The notes: generated by a model from the letters alone, not told the origin. 64,000 bases of DNA from Roseiarcus fermentans (GCF_003315135.1 NZ_QNRK01000008.1:62001-126000), one strand, 5' to 3'. Shown: positions 44,879-54,720, numbered from the stretch's first letter. Made by a program: numbers and translations.

Positions 44879-45337
44879 ATGAGCCGCCCGCCTCTTCCCC
44901 CCTTCGATCTCGACTCGGCCGTGCTGAAGACGCGCATGGCCGAGGACGCCTGGAATTCGCGGGATCCTGCCCGTGTCGCTCTGGCCTATACGGCGGACAG
45001 CCGCTGGCGGAACCGCGCCGAATTCCTGCAAGGACGTCAGGCGATCGAGGCCTTCCTGACGCTGAAGTGGCGGAGGGAGCTCGACTATCGCCTGATCAAG
45101 GAGATCTGGGGCTTTCGCCTGAACCGGATCGCCGTGCGTTTCGCCTATGAATGGCGCGACGCGGAGAACGGCTGGTTTCGCGCTTACGGAAACGAGAACT
45201 GGGAATTCGACGCCGACGGGCTGATGCGCCGGCGCATCGCCAGCATCAACGACGCGCCGCTGGCGGAGCGGGATCGCCTGTTCCATTGGCCGCTCGGGCC
45301 GCGACCGGACGACCATCCGTCGCTCAGCGACCTCGGA
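44879..45337 (+). CDS. DUF1348 (NTF2-like) protein lacking its normal stop
   Basis: About 153 residues match DUF1348, a member of the NTF2-like SnoaL fold: [34 protein letters not shown], then [20 protein letters not shown] and the end [18 protein letters not shown]. Relatives stop one residue later. Here the frame has no stop and stays open to 46006, running antisense to sense of the next gene in another frame, giving a meaningless tail. The 3' end has therefore been lost. The function of the family is unknown. Confidence 0.7.
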
Positions 45338-45383
45338 AGAGCGCTTCTCGAGCGACGTCGCCTTCACGCCCGCCGTCAAGGCG

Positions 45384-45956
45384 GTGCAGTCGCGAAAAGG
45401 CTCGCGGGCGAGCTACGCCGCCGTCGAGGCGCGCGGCGGCTGGCCGACCCGCGTCACGGCCGAACTCGCGGACTTCATCGCCGGGCAGACCAGCGTGTTC
45501 CTGGCGACCGCGAGCCGCGACGGCCAGCCCTACGTCCAGCACCGCGGCGGACCGAAGGGTTTTCTGCGGGTCCTCGACGACACGACGCTCGGCTTCGTCG
45601 ATTTCGTCGGCAACCGGCAGTACATCACGCTCGGCAATCTCGCCGAGAACCCGCGCGCGCAGCTCTTGCTGATCGACTACGCGACGCGCCGGCGGGTCAA
45701 GATCTGGGGCGAGGCGCGGGTCGTCGAAGGCGACGACGCGCTGATGGCGAAGCTGACGCCGCAGGGCTATCGGGCGAAGCCGGCGCAGGCGATTGTGTTC
45801 GCGGTCTCCGCCTGGGACGCCAATTGTCCGCAGCACATCCCGCTCAGGCTCGAGGCTTCCGACATCGCCGCCGCGCTCGCCGAACGCGACGACCGCATTC
45901 GCGCCCTCGAAGCCGAAGTCGCGGCCCTGCGCAGGGCGGCCGCCGCGCCGCGATGA
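45384..45956 (+). CDS. Pyridoxamine 5'-phosphate oxidase-like FMN-binding protein
   Basis: At least 190 residues of a PNPOx-like split-barrel: [39 protein letters not shown], then [21 protein letters not shown], with a C-terminal coil ([11 protein letters not shown]). The typical N-terminus, D-V-A-F-T-P-A-V-K, is encoded upstream of the GTG at 45384 in the same frame, but no start codon remains between it and the DUF1348 reading frame. The true start was probably lost in the event that fused the two genes. The enzyme may thus be shortened by about 15 residues. Confidence 0.72.
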   Translation: MQSRKGSRASYAAVEARGGWPTRVTAELADFIAGQTSVFLATASRDGQPYVQHRGGPKGFLRVLDDTTLGFVDFVGNRQYITLGNLAENPRAQLLLIDYATRRRVKIWGEARVVEGDDALMAKLTPQGYRAKPAQAIVFAVSAWDANCPQHIPLRLEASDIAAALAERDDRIRALEAEVAALRRAAAAPR

Positions 45957-46110
45957 AGGAAGGTCAAGCGATAGGCCGGCCCGCGACGGGCCGAGCGCGC
46001 CCCTGATCGCGCGCCATTGCAGGACCCGTCGCGCCCTCGCTGTCGCGCCCGCGACGCAAGCCCTGTCGATCCGCGCCGGCGCCTGTCGAATCGCGCCCTC
46101 CGCGCCCCGC

Positions 46111-46908
46111 TCAAATCCCGGCGTACCATTCGTAGCCGCGATCGGGCCAGAAGCCGCCCTTGCCGCGCCCGAACCGGTCGAGCCGGTCGGTCATCTCGAT
46201 GCGCATCACGTACTTGGCCTGCTTGTAGCCGAGCTGGCGTTCGACCCGCAGCCTGAGCGGCGCGCCATGCCCGACCGATAGGGCCTCGTCGTTGAAGCGA
46301 TGGGCCAGGATGGTCTGGGGATGGAAGGCGTCGATCAGGTCGATGCTTTCGTAATATTGGCCCGTGCCGTCGGCGGCGTGCTCGTACATGTCGGCGCAAT
46401 GGAACACCGCGAAGCGCGCCGCCGGCAGGAGCGTGGCGCGCGTCAGGACGTCGGCGAGCGGAACGCCCTGCCACTTGCCGATTGCGCTCCAGCCCTCGAC
46501 GCAGTCGTGACGGGTGATCTGGGTCCTCTGCGGCATGGCGACGAGATCGGCGAGCGACAGGTCGAGCGGCCTGACCACCAGCCCGTCGACGCGCAGCCGC
46601 CAGTCGGCGAACCCGGTTTCCCGCAAGGCCGCATAGGCGGGCGTGTCGGGCGCATGGGTGCCGTTGACCTTGAAGTCGGGCGACAGATCGGCTGCGGAGA
46701 ATTCGCGCGCCAGCGTTCTCCCGCCGCCCAGCAGCCGCTGCATGCGGTAGGTCAGCCCCTCGGCCGAACCGAGAAGGTCCTGGAAGCTCGGGGCCTCCGA
46801 GAGCCGGTCGCAGCCGCCGAGCAGGGCCGCCCCCAGGCTGGCCGCGCCGAGGCCGAGAAACTGGCGCCGTCCGATACGCCGACTGTCAGCGGGCTGAATG
46901 CGGCTCAT
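46111..46908 (-). CDS. Sulfite-oxidase-like molybdopterin oxidoreductase (MsrP/YedY-type)
   Basis: 265 residues. A twin-arginine signal RRQFLGLGAAS is followed by a lipobox-like GGC at C33; the enzyme is thus exported folded. The molybdenum-binding cysteine is C136 in ITRHDCVEGWSAIG, the family signature, and RLRVERQLGYKQAKYVM matches the molybdopterin domain. The gene overlaps the cytochrome b561 gene by 23 bases, so the two form a periplasmic oxidoreductase with a membrane electron donor. The substrate is unknown. Confidence 0.9.
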   Translation of the reverse strand: MSRIQPADSRRIGRRQFLGLGAASLGAALLGGCDRLSEAPSFQDLLGSAEGLTYRMQRLLGGGRTLAREFSAADLSPDFKVNGTHAPDTPAYAALRETGFADWRLRVDGLVVRPLDLSLADLVAMPQRTQITRHDCVEGWSAIGKWQGVPLADVLTRATLLPAARFAVFHCADMYEHAADGTGQYYESIDLIDAFHPQTILAHRFNDEALSVGHGAPLRLRVERQLGYKQAKYVMRIEMTDRLDRFGRGKGGFWPDRGYEWYAGI

Positions 46909-47767
46909 GATCGTCGTCCTCCGAAATCGCCAGTTTGCCGGTGATCATCGCGCGCACCCCGTTGATCGGCCCGGCGAGCAGCACCATGGTCAGGTGAACG
47001 AGCACGAACAGCAGCAGCAGCCCGGCGGTGATGAAATGGATGGTCCGGGCGGATTGCCGGCCGCCGAACAGCTCGACGAGCCAGGGCAGAGCTGCGTCCA
47101 TGCCCGGCGACATGGTGAGCCCGGTCAGAATCATCAGCGGCAGCAGCGCGGCGACGACGCCGACATAGGCCAGTTTCTGCAGCGGGTTGTAGCGCCTCGC
47201 CGCCTCGCCCTTGGGGAACTTGAGCCGCAGGTGATCGCCGATGTCGGCCAGAATGGCGCTGGGCCGCAACTGGTCGCGGGTCGGCGCGAGTTCCCGCCGA
47301 AGATGACCGTTGATCAGCCCGAAGACGTAATAGGCCGTCAGATTGGCGACGAACAGCCAGGCGAAGAAGAAGTGCCACCGCCGCCCCAGGGCGAGGCTCC
47401 GCCAGCTCGGGATCGTCGCCCAGCGCGGAAAGGCCCGCTCGGTCGGATCGCCGTCGGCGTTGGGGACGAGGCCCAGCACGCCGGTCGTGTCGAGGGTCGC
47501 CGAACCCAGCCGTACGAAGCCACGCTCAGCGCCGTCCTTGTTCGTTTCGGCGCCGATTTCGAAGGCCGGCCGGTCCGAATCCGCGCCGAACTGACCCCAG
47601 TAGAGCGCGGGATGCGCCAGGAAGATCTGCAGGCCGCTCATCAACAGGACCGTCACGCAGAGCGCGTTGATCCAATGGGTGAGGCGTGTCGCCAGCGCGT
47701 GGCGGTACACCAGCCTCCGGCGCGAAGCCTCAGGCGTTTTCGATTGCGCCGCAGTAACGATCGTCAT
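46886..47767 (-). CDS. Cytochrome b561-type membrane haem protein
   Basis: 293 residues, four main helices. Haem-binding histidines are in RLTHWINAL (helix 1), WHFFFAWLFVANL, and the C-terminal IHFITAGLLLLFVLVHL. Between helices 1 and 2 is a 70-residue periplasmic-looking loop (WGQFGADSDRP and beyond). Transcribed just before the molybdoenzyme, it most likely passes quinol electrons to it. The two genes form a unit with a gap of about 70 bases from the MXKDX-repeat gene upstream. Confidence 0.88.
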   Translation of the reverse strand: MTIVTAAQSKTPEASRRRLVYRHALATRLTHWINALCVTVLLMSGLQIFLAHPALYWGQFGADSDRPAFEIGAETNKDGAERGFVRLGSATLDTTGVLGLVPNADGDPTERAFPRWATIPSWRSLALGRRWHFFFAWLFVANLTAYYVFGLINGHLRRELAPTRDQLRPSAILADIGDHLRLKFPKGEAARRYNPLQKLAYVGVVAALLPLMILTGLTMSPGMDAALPWLVELFGGRQSARTIHFITAGLLLLFVLVHLTMVLLAGPINGVRAMITGKLAISEDDDHEPHSAR

Positions 47768-47838
47768 CGGATGAGTCCTGGGCTGGCCGCGTTGGAAAGC
47801 CCGCCCCGAGATGCCGCGGGGCGGGCTCGACGTGCGCC

Positions 47839-48090
47839 TTACTTGGCGGGCTTCATCGGGTCGGCCTTCATGGCGTCGCCCTTCATCGGGTCGGCCTTCA
47901 TGGCGTCGCCTTTCATCGGGTCGGCCTTCATGGCGTCGCCCTTCATCGGATCGGCCTTCATGGCGTCGCTCTTCATGGCGTCGCCCTTCATCGGGTCGGT
48001 CGCCATCTTGTCCTGAGCGGCGGCGGCGCCGGCGAAGGCGAACGCGCCGAGGAAGGCGAAAGCGACGGTGCGGTTGATCTTGGCGTTCAT
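47839..48090 (-). CDS. Pentapeptide MXKDX repeat protein
   Basis: 83 residues. Signal peptide (residues 1-26, ending AAAAQ), then a mature part made almost wholly of M-x-K-x-D units: DPMKGDAMKADPMKGDAMK and so on. This fits the family TIGR02953, a short exported protein of unknown function. The ATG at 48090 has AGGAGC upstream. It is probably followed by the cytochrome b561 gene on the same strand; a periplasmic or extracytoplasmic metal- or polymer-related role is only a guess. Methionines and acidic residues are the striking feature. Confidence 0.86.
   Translation of the reverse strand: MNAKINRTVAFAFLGAFAFAGAAAAQDKMATDPMKGDAMKSDAMKADPMKGDAMKADPMKGDAMKADPMKGDAMKADPMKPAK
47851..48000. repeat. 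Tandem 30-bp repeats inside the MXKDX gene
   Basis: Five near-identical 30-base units start at 47851, 47881, 47911, 47941 and 47971. Units 1-4 differ by single bases; in the fifth, the two 15-base halves are swapped. Each unit codes ten residues (two pentapeptides), so unit loss or gain keeps the frame. Copy number may vary between strains. Confidence 0.9.
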
Positions 48091-48456
48091 GGCGTCGTGC
48101 TCCTGAAGTGTGCGCAAACGGAACCGTCCGTCCGGCCGTTCTGGCCGTCAGCGTCTCCGCGGCGCGGGAAGGGTCTCGCCCTTCGTCGACGTTTACGAAG
48201 CGAGCGGGGCGCTTGTTTCGGGGCGCCCCGGAAGGTCTGCGCAATTTCTTCGATCGACGGGGGCTTTCGGCTCGAGGGCAGGGTCGTCGGCCCGGCGAAA
48301 CGCCGATGACCAAGGCATAGCCGCGCCTCGCGCGCCCCGGCGGCGGAGCGCCGCCGCTTCCGAGGGCGCGCCGTCCCGCTCCTCGCGTGGCCACGCCGGC
48401 GGCTTGGCGCCGGCCGCCGGGTCGCGTAGCCTCGTTGCGCCTTGCGGAGTGCAACC
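48091..48456. promoter_or_regulatory. Gene-free divergent region, MXKDX/YciI
   Basis: 366 bases with no supported gene. Short reading frames on both strands are arginine-rich and lack homology or good starts. It must hold the promoters of the MXKDX-repeat gene (minus) and the YciI gene (plus). A small hairpin GGCCAGAACGGCC-like sequence (minus strand, near 48139-48151) precedes the MXKDX gene. I could not identify an EcfG or sigma-54 motif. Confidence 0.3.
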
Positions 48457-48747
48457 ATGCTGTTCATCGCCACCTGCGTCGACAAGCCCCGAAGCCTCGA
48501 GACGCGCCTCGGCAGTCGTCCGGCGCACCTCGCGTTTCTCCAGGGCCTCGGCGTGAAGGTTAAGGCCGCGGGCGCGATGCTGGCCGCGGACCTTCAGACG
48601 CCGGTCGGCTCGATGCTGATTGTCGAGGGCGACAGTCTGGCCGAGATCGAGGCGATCCTCGCCGACGACCCCTATGCGCAGGCCGGCCTGTTCGAGCGCG
48701 TGACCGTGACGCCCTGGCGGCAGGCGGTCGGCCAGCCGATCGCGTGA
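48457..48747 (+). CDS. YciI family protein
   Basis: 96 residues of the YciI/ferredoxin-like alpha-beta fold. The start LFIATCVDKP, the R-x-x-H-L-A-F-L pattern (RPAHLAFLQGLG) with the conserved histidine, and the closing FERVTVTPWRQ are typical. The ATG at 48457 has GGAG eight bases upstream; a TTG five codons earlier is less likely. It ends eight bases before the EVE gene; both are a pair commonly found together with gpsA in alphaproteobacteria, though gpsA here is 5 kb away. Biochemical role unknown. Confidence 0.87.
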   Translation: MLFIATCVDKPRSLETRLGSRPAHLAFLQGLGVKVKAAGAMLAADLQTPVGSMLIVEGDSLAEIEAILADDPYAQAGLFERVTVTPWRQAVGQPIA

Positions 48748-48754
48748 GCGCGCC

Positions 48755-49168
48755 ATGGCGCACTGGCTGTTCAAGAGCGAGCCGTCGGTCTGGTCGTTCG
48801 AGCGGCTCGCGGCCTGCGGCGCCGACGGCACCGACTGGAGCGGGGTGCGCAACCATTCCGCCAAGCTGAACATGCAGGCGATGCTGGTCGGCGAGCAGGG
48901 GTTCTTCTACCATTCCAACGAGGGCAAGGCGATCGTCGGGATCGTCGAGGTGTGCAAGGGCTACCGGCCGGATCCGACCGACGCGTCGGGAAAATTCGGC
49001 ATGGTCGACATCCGCGCCGTGCGGCCGCTGCCGCGTCCGGTCACGCTCGAAGCGGCGAAGGCGGACGCGCGTCTGGCGGGCATGGCGCTGGTTGTCAACG
49101 CGCGCCTGTCGGTGCAGCCGGTGACGGACGCCGAATGGCGCCTGGTCTGCGAGATGGGCGGACTGTAG
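48755..49168 (+). CDS. EVE domain protein
   Basis: 137 residues. EVE domain (PUA-like fold, thymocyte nuclear protein 1 family): [15 protein letters not shown], then [18 protein letters not shown], and [17 protein letters not shown]. Such domains recognise modified bases in nucleic acid. It immediately follows the YciI gene and likely shares its transcript. The aromatic cage residues look preserved. Confidence 0.9.
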   Translation: MAHWLFKSEPSVWSFERLAACGADGTDWSGVRNHSAKLNMQAMLVGEQGFFYHSNEGKAIVGIVEVCKGYRPDPTDASGKFGMVDIRAVRPLPRPVTLEAAKADARLAGMALVVNARLSVQPVTDAEWRLVCEMGGL

Positions 49169-49325
49169 GTCTATCGTCGCCATCCGAACTGCGGCGTACG
49201 GAATGGCTAAGACCAAAGCAGCACCGGACGGCGGCTTGTTTGGCCTCGCCGGCTTGGGCATAAACTTGCGTCAGCGCCAGCGCGTCGGCCCGCCCGGCGC
49301 GCGATGGTTTTATGGGAGGAACTCC

Positions 49326-51272
49326 GTGTCCGAAGTCCACGTTTACGACGTCCCCGACGAATGGGCCAAGCGCGCCTGGATCGACGACGCGAAGTACCGG
49401 ACGATGTACAAACAATCCCTGGACGACCCGGAGGCGTTCTGGGGCGAGCACGGCAAGCGGATCGACTGGTTCAAGCCCTACACCAAGGTCAAGAACATCT
49501 CCTGGGACATCCACAACGTTTCGATCAAGTGGTACGAAGACGGCGAAACCAACGTCGCCTACAATTGCGTCGACCGGCATCTCGAGAAGCGGGGCGACCA
49601 GGTCGCGATCATCTGGGAAGGCGACAACCCCAACGAGCAGCGCCTGATCACCTACCGGGAACTCTCCGAGGAGGTGAACCGCTTCGCCAACGTGCTGCAC
49701 TGGCACGGCGTCAAGAAGGGCGACCGCGTCACCATCTACCTGCCGATGATTCCCGAAGCGGCCTTCGCGATGCTCGCCTGCGCCCGGCTGGGGGCGATCC
49801 ACTCGGTGGTGTTCGGCGGCTTCTCGCCCGACGCGATCGCCGGGCGCATCGAGGACGCGCAGTGCGCGGTCGTGATCACGGCCGACGAGGGCCTGCGCGG
49901 CGGACGCAAGGTGCCGCTCAAGGCCAACGTCGACGCCGCGCTCAAGAAGACGTCGACGGTGAAGCACGTGCTGGTCGTCAAGCGCACCGGGGGCGAGGTC
50001 GACTGGACCCCCGGCCGCGACGTCTGGTACCACGAGGCCGCCGCGCGCGTCTCGACCACGTGCCCCGCCGAGCCGGTGAACGCGGAGGACCCGCTGTTCA
50101 TCCTCTACACCTCCGGCTCGACCGGCACCCCCAAGGGCGTCGTCCACACCACCGGCGGCTATCTCGTGTTCGCGTCGATGACGCACCAATACGTGTTCGA
50201 CTACCACGAGGGCGACATCTACTGGTGCACCGCCGACGTCGGCTGGGTGACCGGCCACTCCTACATCGTCTACGGCCCGCTCGCCAACGGCGCGACGACG
50301 CTGATGTTCGAAGGCATCCCGAACTATCCGTCGATGAGCCGGTTCTGGGAAGTCATCGACAAGCACAAGGTCAACATCTTCTACACCGCGCCGACCGCGA
50401 TCCGGTCGCTGATGGGCGCGGGTGAGGAGCCGGTGAAGAAGACCAGCCGCGCCTCGCTGCGCCTGCTCGGCTCGGTCGGCGAGCCGATCAATCCGGAAGC
50501 CTGGGAGTGGTACCATCGCGTCGTCGGCGATCACCGCTGCCCGATCGTCGACACCTGGTGGCAGACCGAAACCGGCGGCATCCTGATCACGCCGCTGCCG
50601 GGCGCCACCAAGCTGAAGCCCGGCTCCGCGACCCGGCCGTTCTTCGGCGTCATCCCGGAGGTCGTCGACGGCGCCGGCGCCACGCTCGAAGGCGCGACCG
50701 AGGGCAACCTGGTCATCGCCGATTCGTGGCCCGGACAGATGCGCACGGTCTACGGCGACCACGAGCGGTTCGTGAAGACCTACTTCTCGACCTATCCCGG
50801 CAAGTACTTCACCGGCGACGGCTGCCGGCGCGACTCCGACGGCTTCTACTGGATCACCGGCCGCGTCGACGACGTCATCAATGTCTCCGGCCACCGCATG
50901 GGGACGGCGGAAGTGGAGAGCGCGCTCGTCGCCCACCCCAAGGTCTCGGAAGCCGCGGTGGTCGGTTATCCGCACGACATCAAGGGCCAGGGCATTTACG
51001 CCTACGTCACCGTGATGGAAGGCGTCGAACCGACGGAGGACCTGCGCAAGGAACTGGTCGCCTGGGTGCGCAAGGAAATCGGACCGATCGCCTCGCCCGA
51101 CCTCATCCAGTTCGCCCAGGGGCTGCCGAAGACCCGCTCCGGCAAGATCATGCGCCGCATCCTGCGCAAGATCGCCGAGAACGAGTACGGCGCGCTCGGC
51201 GACACCTCGACGCTCGCCGATCCGGGCGTGGTCACGCAGCTGATCGACAACCGGCAGAACCGCAAGGGGTGA
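49326..51272 (+). CDS. acs: Acetyl-CoA synthetase
   Basis: 648 residues, the standard Acs length. It makes acetyl-CoA from acetate, ATP and CoA through acetyl-AMP. The P-loop-like [11 protein letters not shown], the WWQTETGG motif, the YWITGRVDD hinge and the C-terminal [11 protein letters not shown], whose lysine is the acetylation-regulated residue, are all intact. The GTG at 49326 is chosen: GGGAGGA lies five bases upstream, while an upstream frame from 49203 adds 41 unrelated residues. Probable sigma-70 elements TTGTTT and ATAAAC lie near 49228-49257. Confidence 0.97.
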   Translation: MSEVHVYDVPDEWAKRAWIDDAKYRTMYKQSLDDPEAFWGEHGKRIDWFKPYTKVKNISWDIHNVSIKWYEDGETNVAYNCVDRHLEKRGDQVAIIWEGDNPNEQRLITYRELSEEVNRFANVLHWHGVKKGDRVTIYLPMIPEAAFAMLACARLGAIHSVVFGGFSPDAIAGRIEDAQCAVVITADEGLRGGRKVPLKANVDAALKKTSTVKHVLVVKRTGGEVDWTPGRDVWYHEAAARVSTTCPAEPVNAEDPLFILYTSGSTGTPKGVVHTTGGYLVFASMTHQYVFDYHEGDIYWCTADVGWVTGHSYIVYGPLANGATTLMFEGIPNYPSMSRFWEVIDKHKVNIFYTAPTAIRSLMGAGEEPVKKTSRASLRLLGSVGEPINPEAWEWYHRVVGDHRCPIVDTWWQTETGGILITPLPGATKLKPGSATRPFFGVIPEVVDGAGATLEGATEGNLVIADSWPGQMRTVYGDHERFVKTYFSTYPGKYFTGDGCRRDSDGFYWITGRVDDVINVSGHRMGTAEVESALVAHPKVSEAAVVGYPHDIKGQGIYAYVTVMEGVEPTEDLRKELVAWVRKEIGPIASPDLIQFAQGLPKTRSGKIMRRILRKIAENEYGALGDTSTLADPGVVTQLIDNRQNRKG

Positions 51273-51279
51273 GCGGCGG

Positions 51280-51304
51280 GAGCGCGCGGCGCGGCCGCGC
51301 GCTC
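51280..51304 (+). terminator. GC-rich hairpin after acs
   Basis: GAGCGCGCGGC (51280-51290) pairs with GCCGCGCGCTC (51294-51304), an 11-bp perfect stem with a 3-base loop, eight bases past the acs stop. A second small hairpin follows near 51320. Likely separates acs from the convergent regulator gene. Confidence 0.6.
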
Positions 51305-51347
51305 GCGGGGCGCGCGGTCGGGACGCCGTCCCGCTGGAGGGGCGGCG

Positions 51348-52013
51348 TCAGGAGGCGATCGAAAGCTCCTGCGCCGACTCGATCTTGGTCGCCAGGATGA
51401 CCGCCTGTGTGCGGCTCTCGACCCCGAGCTTCTGCAGGATCGCCGACACATGCGCCTTCACCGTCGCCTCGGAGACGGTGAGCTCGTAGGCGATCTGCTT
51501 GTTCAAGAGGCCCTGCGACAGCATCATCAGCACGCGGATCTGCTGCGGCGTGAGGGTCGCGAGGCGCCGCGCGAGCGCGCTCGACTCGCGGTGGCCTTGC
51601 GCGTTCGGATCGAAATCGGGCGGCGTCCAGCGGCCGCCGTCGAGCACCTGGGCGATCGCCTCGCGCATGGTCTCGAGCGAGTTCGACTTGGGAATGAAGC
51701 CGGAGGCGCCGAACTCGAGGCAATGGCGGATCACCGCGCGATCCTCGTTGCCCGACACGATGACGACCGGCGTGGACGGCCGTTCGGAGCGGAGGAACAG
51801 GAGACCCGAAAACCCGCGCACGCCGGGCATGTTCAGATCGAGCAGCACGAGGTCGGTGTCGGGAGTGGCTTCGAGGGCGGCCGCCATGCTGTCGAAATCG
51901 TGCGCGACGGCGATCTCGGCGCCGGGCGCGGCGCCCAGCACGGCCTCGCGCAAGCCTCCGACGACCAGCGGGTGATCGTCGGCAATCAAAACCCGCACTG
52001 TTCCTGAGTCCAT
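51348..52013 (-). CDS. NarL/FixJ-type response regulator
   Basis: 221 residues. Receiver domain (about 5-125) with the acidic pair in LIADDHPLV and the phosphoacceptor in LVLLDLNMPG, and IPKSN for the signalling lysine. The C-terminal LuxR helix-turn-helix (about 150-210) reads TPQQIRVLMMLSQGLLNKQIAYEL. The ATG at 52013 follows GGAGGG. It converges with acs, an arrangement recurring in alphaproteobacteria and possibly meaning control of acetate use; no partner kinase is in view. Confidence 0.88.
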   Translation of the reverse strand: MDSGTVRVLIADDHPLVVGGLREAVLGAAPGAEIAVAHDFDSMAAALEATPDTDLVLLDLNMPGVRGFSGLLFLRSERPSTPVVIVSGNEDRAVIRHCLEFGASGFIPKSNSLETMREAIAQVLDGGRWTPPDFDPNAQGHRESSALARRLATLTPQQIRVLMMLSQGLLNKQIAYELTVSEATVKAHVSAILQKLGVESRTQAVILATKIESAQELSIAS

Positions 52014-52125
52014 ACCACCCTCCCGCCGCATCCCAGCCGGCCGGACCGGCGCTTATCGCCTGACAACACTTCATTGACACGGCTTCGTCATCGACGAAAG
52101 TCGAATTCCTAAGACCCGCCCGAGT

Positions 52126-52602
52126 CTACGGCAGTCCGTCGATCTGGCGAAGCGCCTCGACCAGCGCGATCGCCGCGGCGATCCCGACGTTCAGCGATCG
52201 CAGCGGGGGGCGGATCGGAATCCTGAGGCGCGCGTCGGCGGCGGCCGCGACCTCGTCCGGCGCTCCCGCCGATTCGCGCCCGACCAGCAGGATGTCGTGG
52301 GCGCGGAAACCGAAGTCCCAGAGCGCCGTTTCGCCCTTGGTGGTCAGAAGCGCCAGCCGCCGGCCGCTCGCCTTGCGCCAGGTCTCGAATCGGTCCCAGG
52401 AATCGTGCCGCGCGACCGACACGGCGTCGAGATAGTCGAGCCCGGCGCGGCGGAAGCGGCTGTCGCCGATGCGAAAGCCGGCCGGTTCGATGATCGCCGC
52501 GTCGACCCCGAGGCAAGCGCAGGTGCGCAGCATGGCGCCGGCGTTCTGCGCGATGTCGGGCTGGTAGAGGGCCAGCAGGAGCCGGGCGGCCGGCCGGTTC
52601 AT
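52126..52602 (-). CDS. trmL: tRNA (cytidine(34)-2'-O)-methyltransferase
   Basis: 158 residues, a minimal SPOUT-fold SAM-dependent methylase. It methylates the wobble ribose of tRNA-Leu (cmnm5UAA and CAA), which is of note given the tRNA-Leu(CAA) in this window. The motifs LYQPDIAQNAGAMLRTC at the start, LVGRESAGAPDEV and IPIRPPLRSLNVGIAAAIALVEALR at the knot are all present. It is divergent from petA across about 280 gene-free bases. Confidence 0.93.
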   Translation of the reverse strand: MNRPAARLLLALYQPDIAQNAGAMLRTCACLGVDAAIIEPAGFRIGDSRFRRAGLDYLDAVSVARHDSWDRFETWRKASGRRLALLTTKGETALWDFGFRAHDILLVGRESAGAPDEVAAAADARLRIPIRPPLRSLNVGIAAAIALVEALRQIDGLP

Positions 52603-52885
52603 CGTTCGTCGCCTCGCCGCGCGGGACGGACGACGGACCGGACCGGCCCGGCCGCGGCGCCCGAAGCCCGACGAAAGACAAAGAGCCGCGGCGTTTTGCT
52701 CCTATGGACATCGACTTGGATCGATGCGAAAAGCCGCGCCAATCGTCGACCGACGCCGCGCTGCGCCAGCCGATTGACGCTGACGACGCGAGGCGCGTTC
52801 GTTGGGCGGTCGTCGTCGTCTTCGAAGGCCGCCAGGGAACGCAAGAAGCCCGAATCGGCGCGCACGTTTTTGAAACTCCTGGGGG

Positions 52886-53413
52886 TTGGACTTGACCGCC
52901 GCTACCACGACACAGGCACCGAATCGCAGAGATTTTCTATACCTCGCCACCGGCGCGGTCGGCGCGGTGGGCGTCGCGGCCGTCGCGTGGCCGTTCATCG
53001 ATCAGATGAATCCGGACGCCTCGACCCTCGCCATGGCCTCGACCGAGGTCGATATCGCGGCGGTCCCCGAGGGCCAGATCCTGACGATCAAGTGGCGCGG
53101 CGGCCCGGTGTTCGTCCGGCACCGCACGAAGAAGGAAATCGAGGACGCGCAGAACGTCGAGCTGAGCGAACTGCGCGACCCGCAGACCGACGCCAGCCGC
53201 GTGCAGAAGCCCGAGTGGCTGATCGTCGTGGGCATCTGCACCCATCTCGGCTGCGTCCCGATCGGCCACGAGGGCAAATACGAGGGCTGGTTCTGCCCCT
53301 GCCACGGCTCGGTCTACGACACCTCCGGCCGCATCCGTCAGGGCCCCGCGCCGCTCAATCTCGCCGTGCCGGAGTACAAGTTCCTCACCGACACGAGGCT
53401 GAAGATCGGCTGA
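52886..53413 (+). CDS. petA: Ubiquinol-cytochrome c reductase, Rieske iron-sulfur subunit
   Basis: 175 residues. A twin-arginine-type N-terminus (NRRDFLYLATGA) forms the membrane anchor; the 2Fe-2S cluster ligands are in CTHLGC (C118, H120) and CPCHGS (C137 to H140). It is the first gene of the bc1 operon with petB and petC. Two TTG start codons, at 52886 and 52892, compete; both follow a G-rich stretch and I cannot decide between them. Electron path: quinol to the cluster, then cytochrome c1. Confidence 0.94.
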   Translation: MDLTAATTTQAPNRRDFLYLATGAVGAVGVAAVAWPFIDQMNPDASTLAMASTEVDIAAVPEGQILTIKWRGGPVFVRHRTKKEIEDAQNVELSELRDPQTDASRVQKPEWLIVVGICTHLGCVPIGHEGKYEGWFCPCHGSVYDTSGRIRQGPAPLNLAVPEYKFLTDTRLKIG

Positions 53414-53478
53414 CGCCGGTTTGACGCCGCCCCGAGCCGCATCCTGACCTTCGCGCAACGCCTTTCCGAGAGCCATCC

Positions 53479-54720
53479 ATGAGCGGTCCTTCGACCTTCG
53501 TCCCCAAGAGCGCGATCGGGCGCTGGTTCGAGTCGCGCCTGCCCATTATGGGCCTGGTCCACTCGTCGTTCATCGCCTTTCCGGTGCCGCGCAACCTCAA
53601 CTACATGTGGACCTTCGGCGCGATCCTGGCGTTCATGCTGATCGCCCAGATCATCACCGGCGTCGTGCTGGCGATGCACTACGTCCCCTCGGCGACGACG
53701 GCCTTCCAGTCGATCAGCCACATCATGCGCGACGTCAATTACGGCTGGCTGATGCGCTACATGCACACCAACGGCGCGTCGCTGTTCTTCCTCGCCTGCT
53801 ACATCCACATTTTCCGCGGCCTCTACTACGGCTCCTTCAAGCCGCCGCGCGAACTGCTCTGGATCATCGGCGTCATCATCTACTTTCTGATGGCCGCGAC
53901 CGCCTTCCTCGGCTACGTGCTGCCGTGGGGCGCGATGAGCTTCGCCGGCGCGACCGTGATCACCAACCTCGTGACCGCCATTCCGTTCGTGGGAACCGGC
54001 ATCGCGCACTGGCTGTGGGGCGGTTTCGCGGTCGGCGGCCCGACCGTGAACCGGTTCTTCTCGCTGCACTATCTGTTGCCCTTCATCATCGCCGCCTTCG
54101 TCGGGCTGCATGTCTGGGCGCTGCATGTCACCGGTCAGAACAACCCGGACGGCGTCGAGGTGCAGAACGTCGATCGCGACACGGTCCCGTTCACGCCCTA
54201 CGCCACGATGAAGGACATCTTCGCCGTCTCGGTCTGGCTGATCCTTTACGCCTGGCTGATCTTCTTCATCCCGAACTATCTGCTCGACGCCGACAACTAC
54301 AACATCGCCAACCCGCTGGTGACGCCGGCGCACGTCGTGCCGGAATGGTACCTGTTGCCGTTCTACGCGATCCTGCGCGCCATCCCCAACAAGCTCATGG
54401 GCGTCGTCGCGCTGTTCGCCTCGATCGCGATCCTCGCCTTCGTTCCCTGGCTCGACCGCAATCCGGTCAAGTCGGCGAAATACCGCCCCGCGTTCCGGTT
54501 CTTCTTCTGGGTGTTCGTCGTGATCTGCGTCCTGCTCGGCTGGATCGGGTCGCAGGAGCCGGGCGACGCGATGACGCTGGTGGCGCGTATTCTCACCGTC
54601 GGTTATTTCGGGTTCTTCCTCGTGATCATGCCGATCCTGAGCTTCGCGGAGAAGACCAGGCCCATCCCGGCCTCGATCGCCGACGCCGTGCTGGCGAAGA
54701 AGCCGGTCCCGGCCGAGTGA
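53479..54720 (+). CDS. petB: Cytochrome b of the bc1 complex
   Basis: 413 residues, about eight membrane helices. The haem-ligand histidine pairs sit in [23 protein letters not shown]-like helix B and the helix D segment [21 protein letters not shown]; the quinol-site P-E-W-Y motif ([10 protein letters not shown]) and the WNGxxxF-like [10 protein letters not shown] segment are present. It lies 65 bases after petA, and the short gap suggests one transcript. Length is normal for a non-fused alphaproteobacterial cytochrome b. Confidence 0.96.
   Translation: MSGPSTFVPKSAIGRWFESRLPIMGLVHSSFIAFPVPRNLNYMWTFGAILAFMLIAQIITGVVLAMHYVPSATTAFQSISHIMRDVNYGWLMRYMHTNGASLFFLACYIHIFRGLYYGSFKPPRELLWIIGVIIYFLMAATAFLGYVLPWGAMSFAGATVITNLVTAIPFVGTGIAHWLWGGFAVGGPTVNRFFSLHYLLPFIIAAFVGLHVWALHVTGQNNPDGVEVQNVDRDTVPFTPYATMKDIFAVSVWLILYAWLIFFIPNYLLDADNYNIANPLVTPAHVVPEWYLLPFYAILRAIPNKLMGVVALFASIAILAFVPWLDRNPVKSAKYRPAFRFFFWVFVVICVLLGWIGSQEPGDAMTLVARILTVGYFGFFLVIMPILSFAEKTRPIPASIADAVLAKKPVPAE

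Noticed and set aside
47851-48000. Regular 30-bp repeats suggesting a CRISPR array
   Set aside because: There are no unique spacers between units; the repeats are contiguous and code for the MXKDX protein.
48097-48556. Several short plus-strand frames between the MXKDX and YciI genes
   Set aside because: They overlap one another in different frames, lack ribosome-binding sites and have only arginine/serine-rich sequence.
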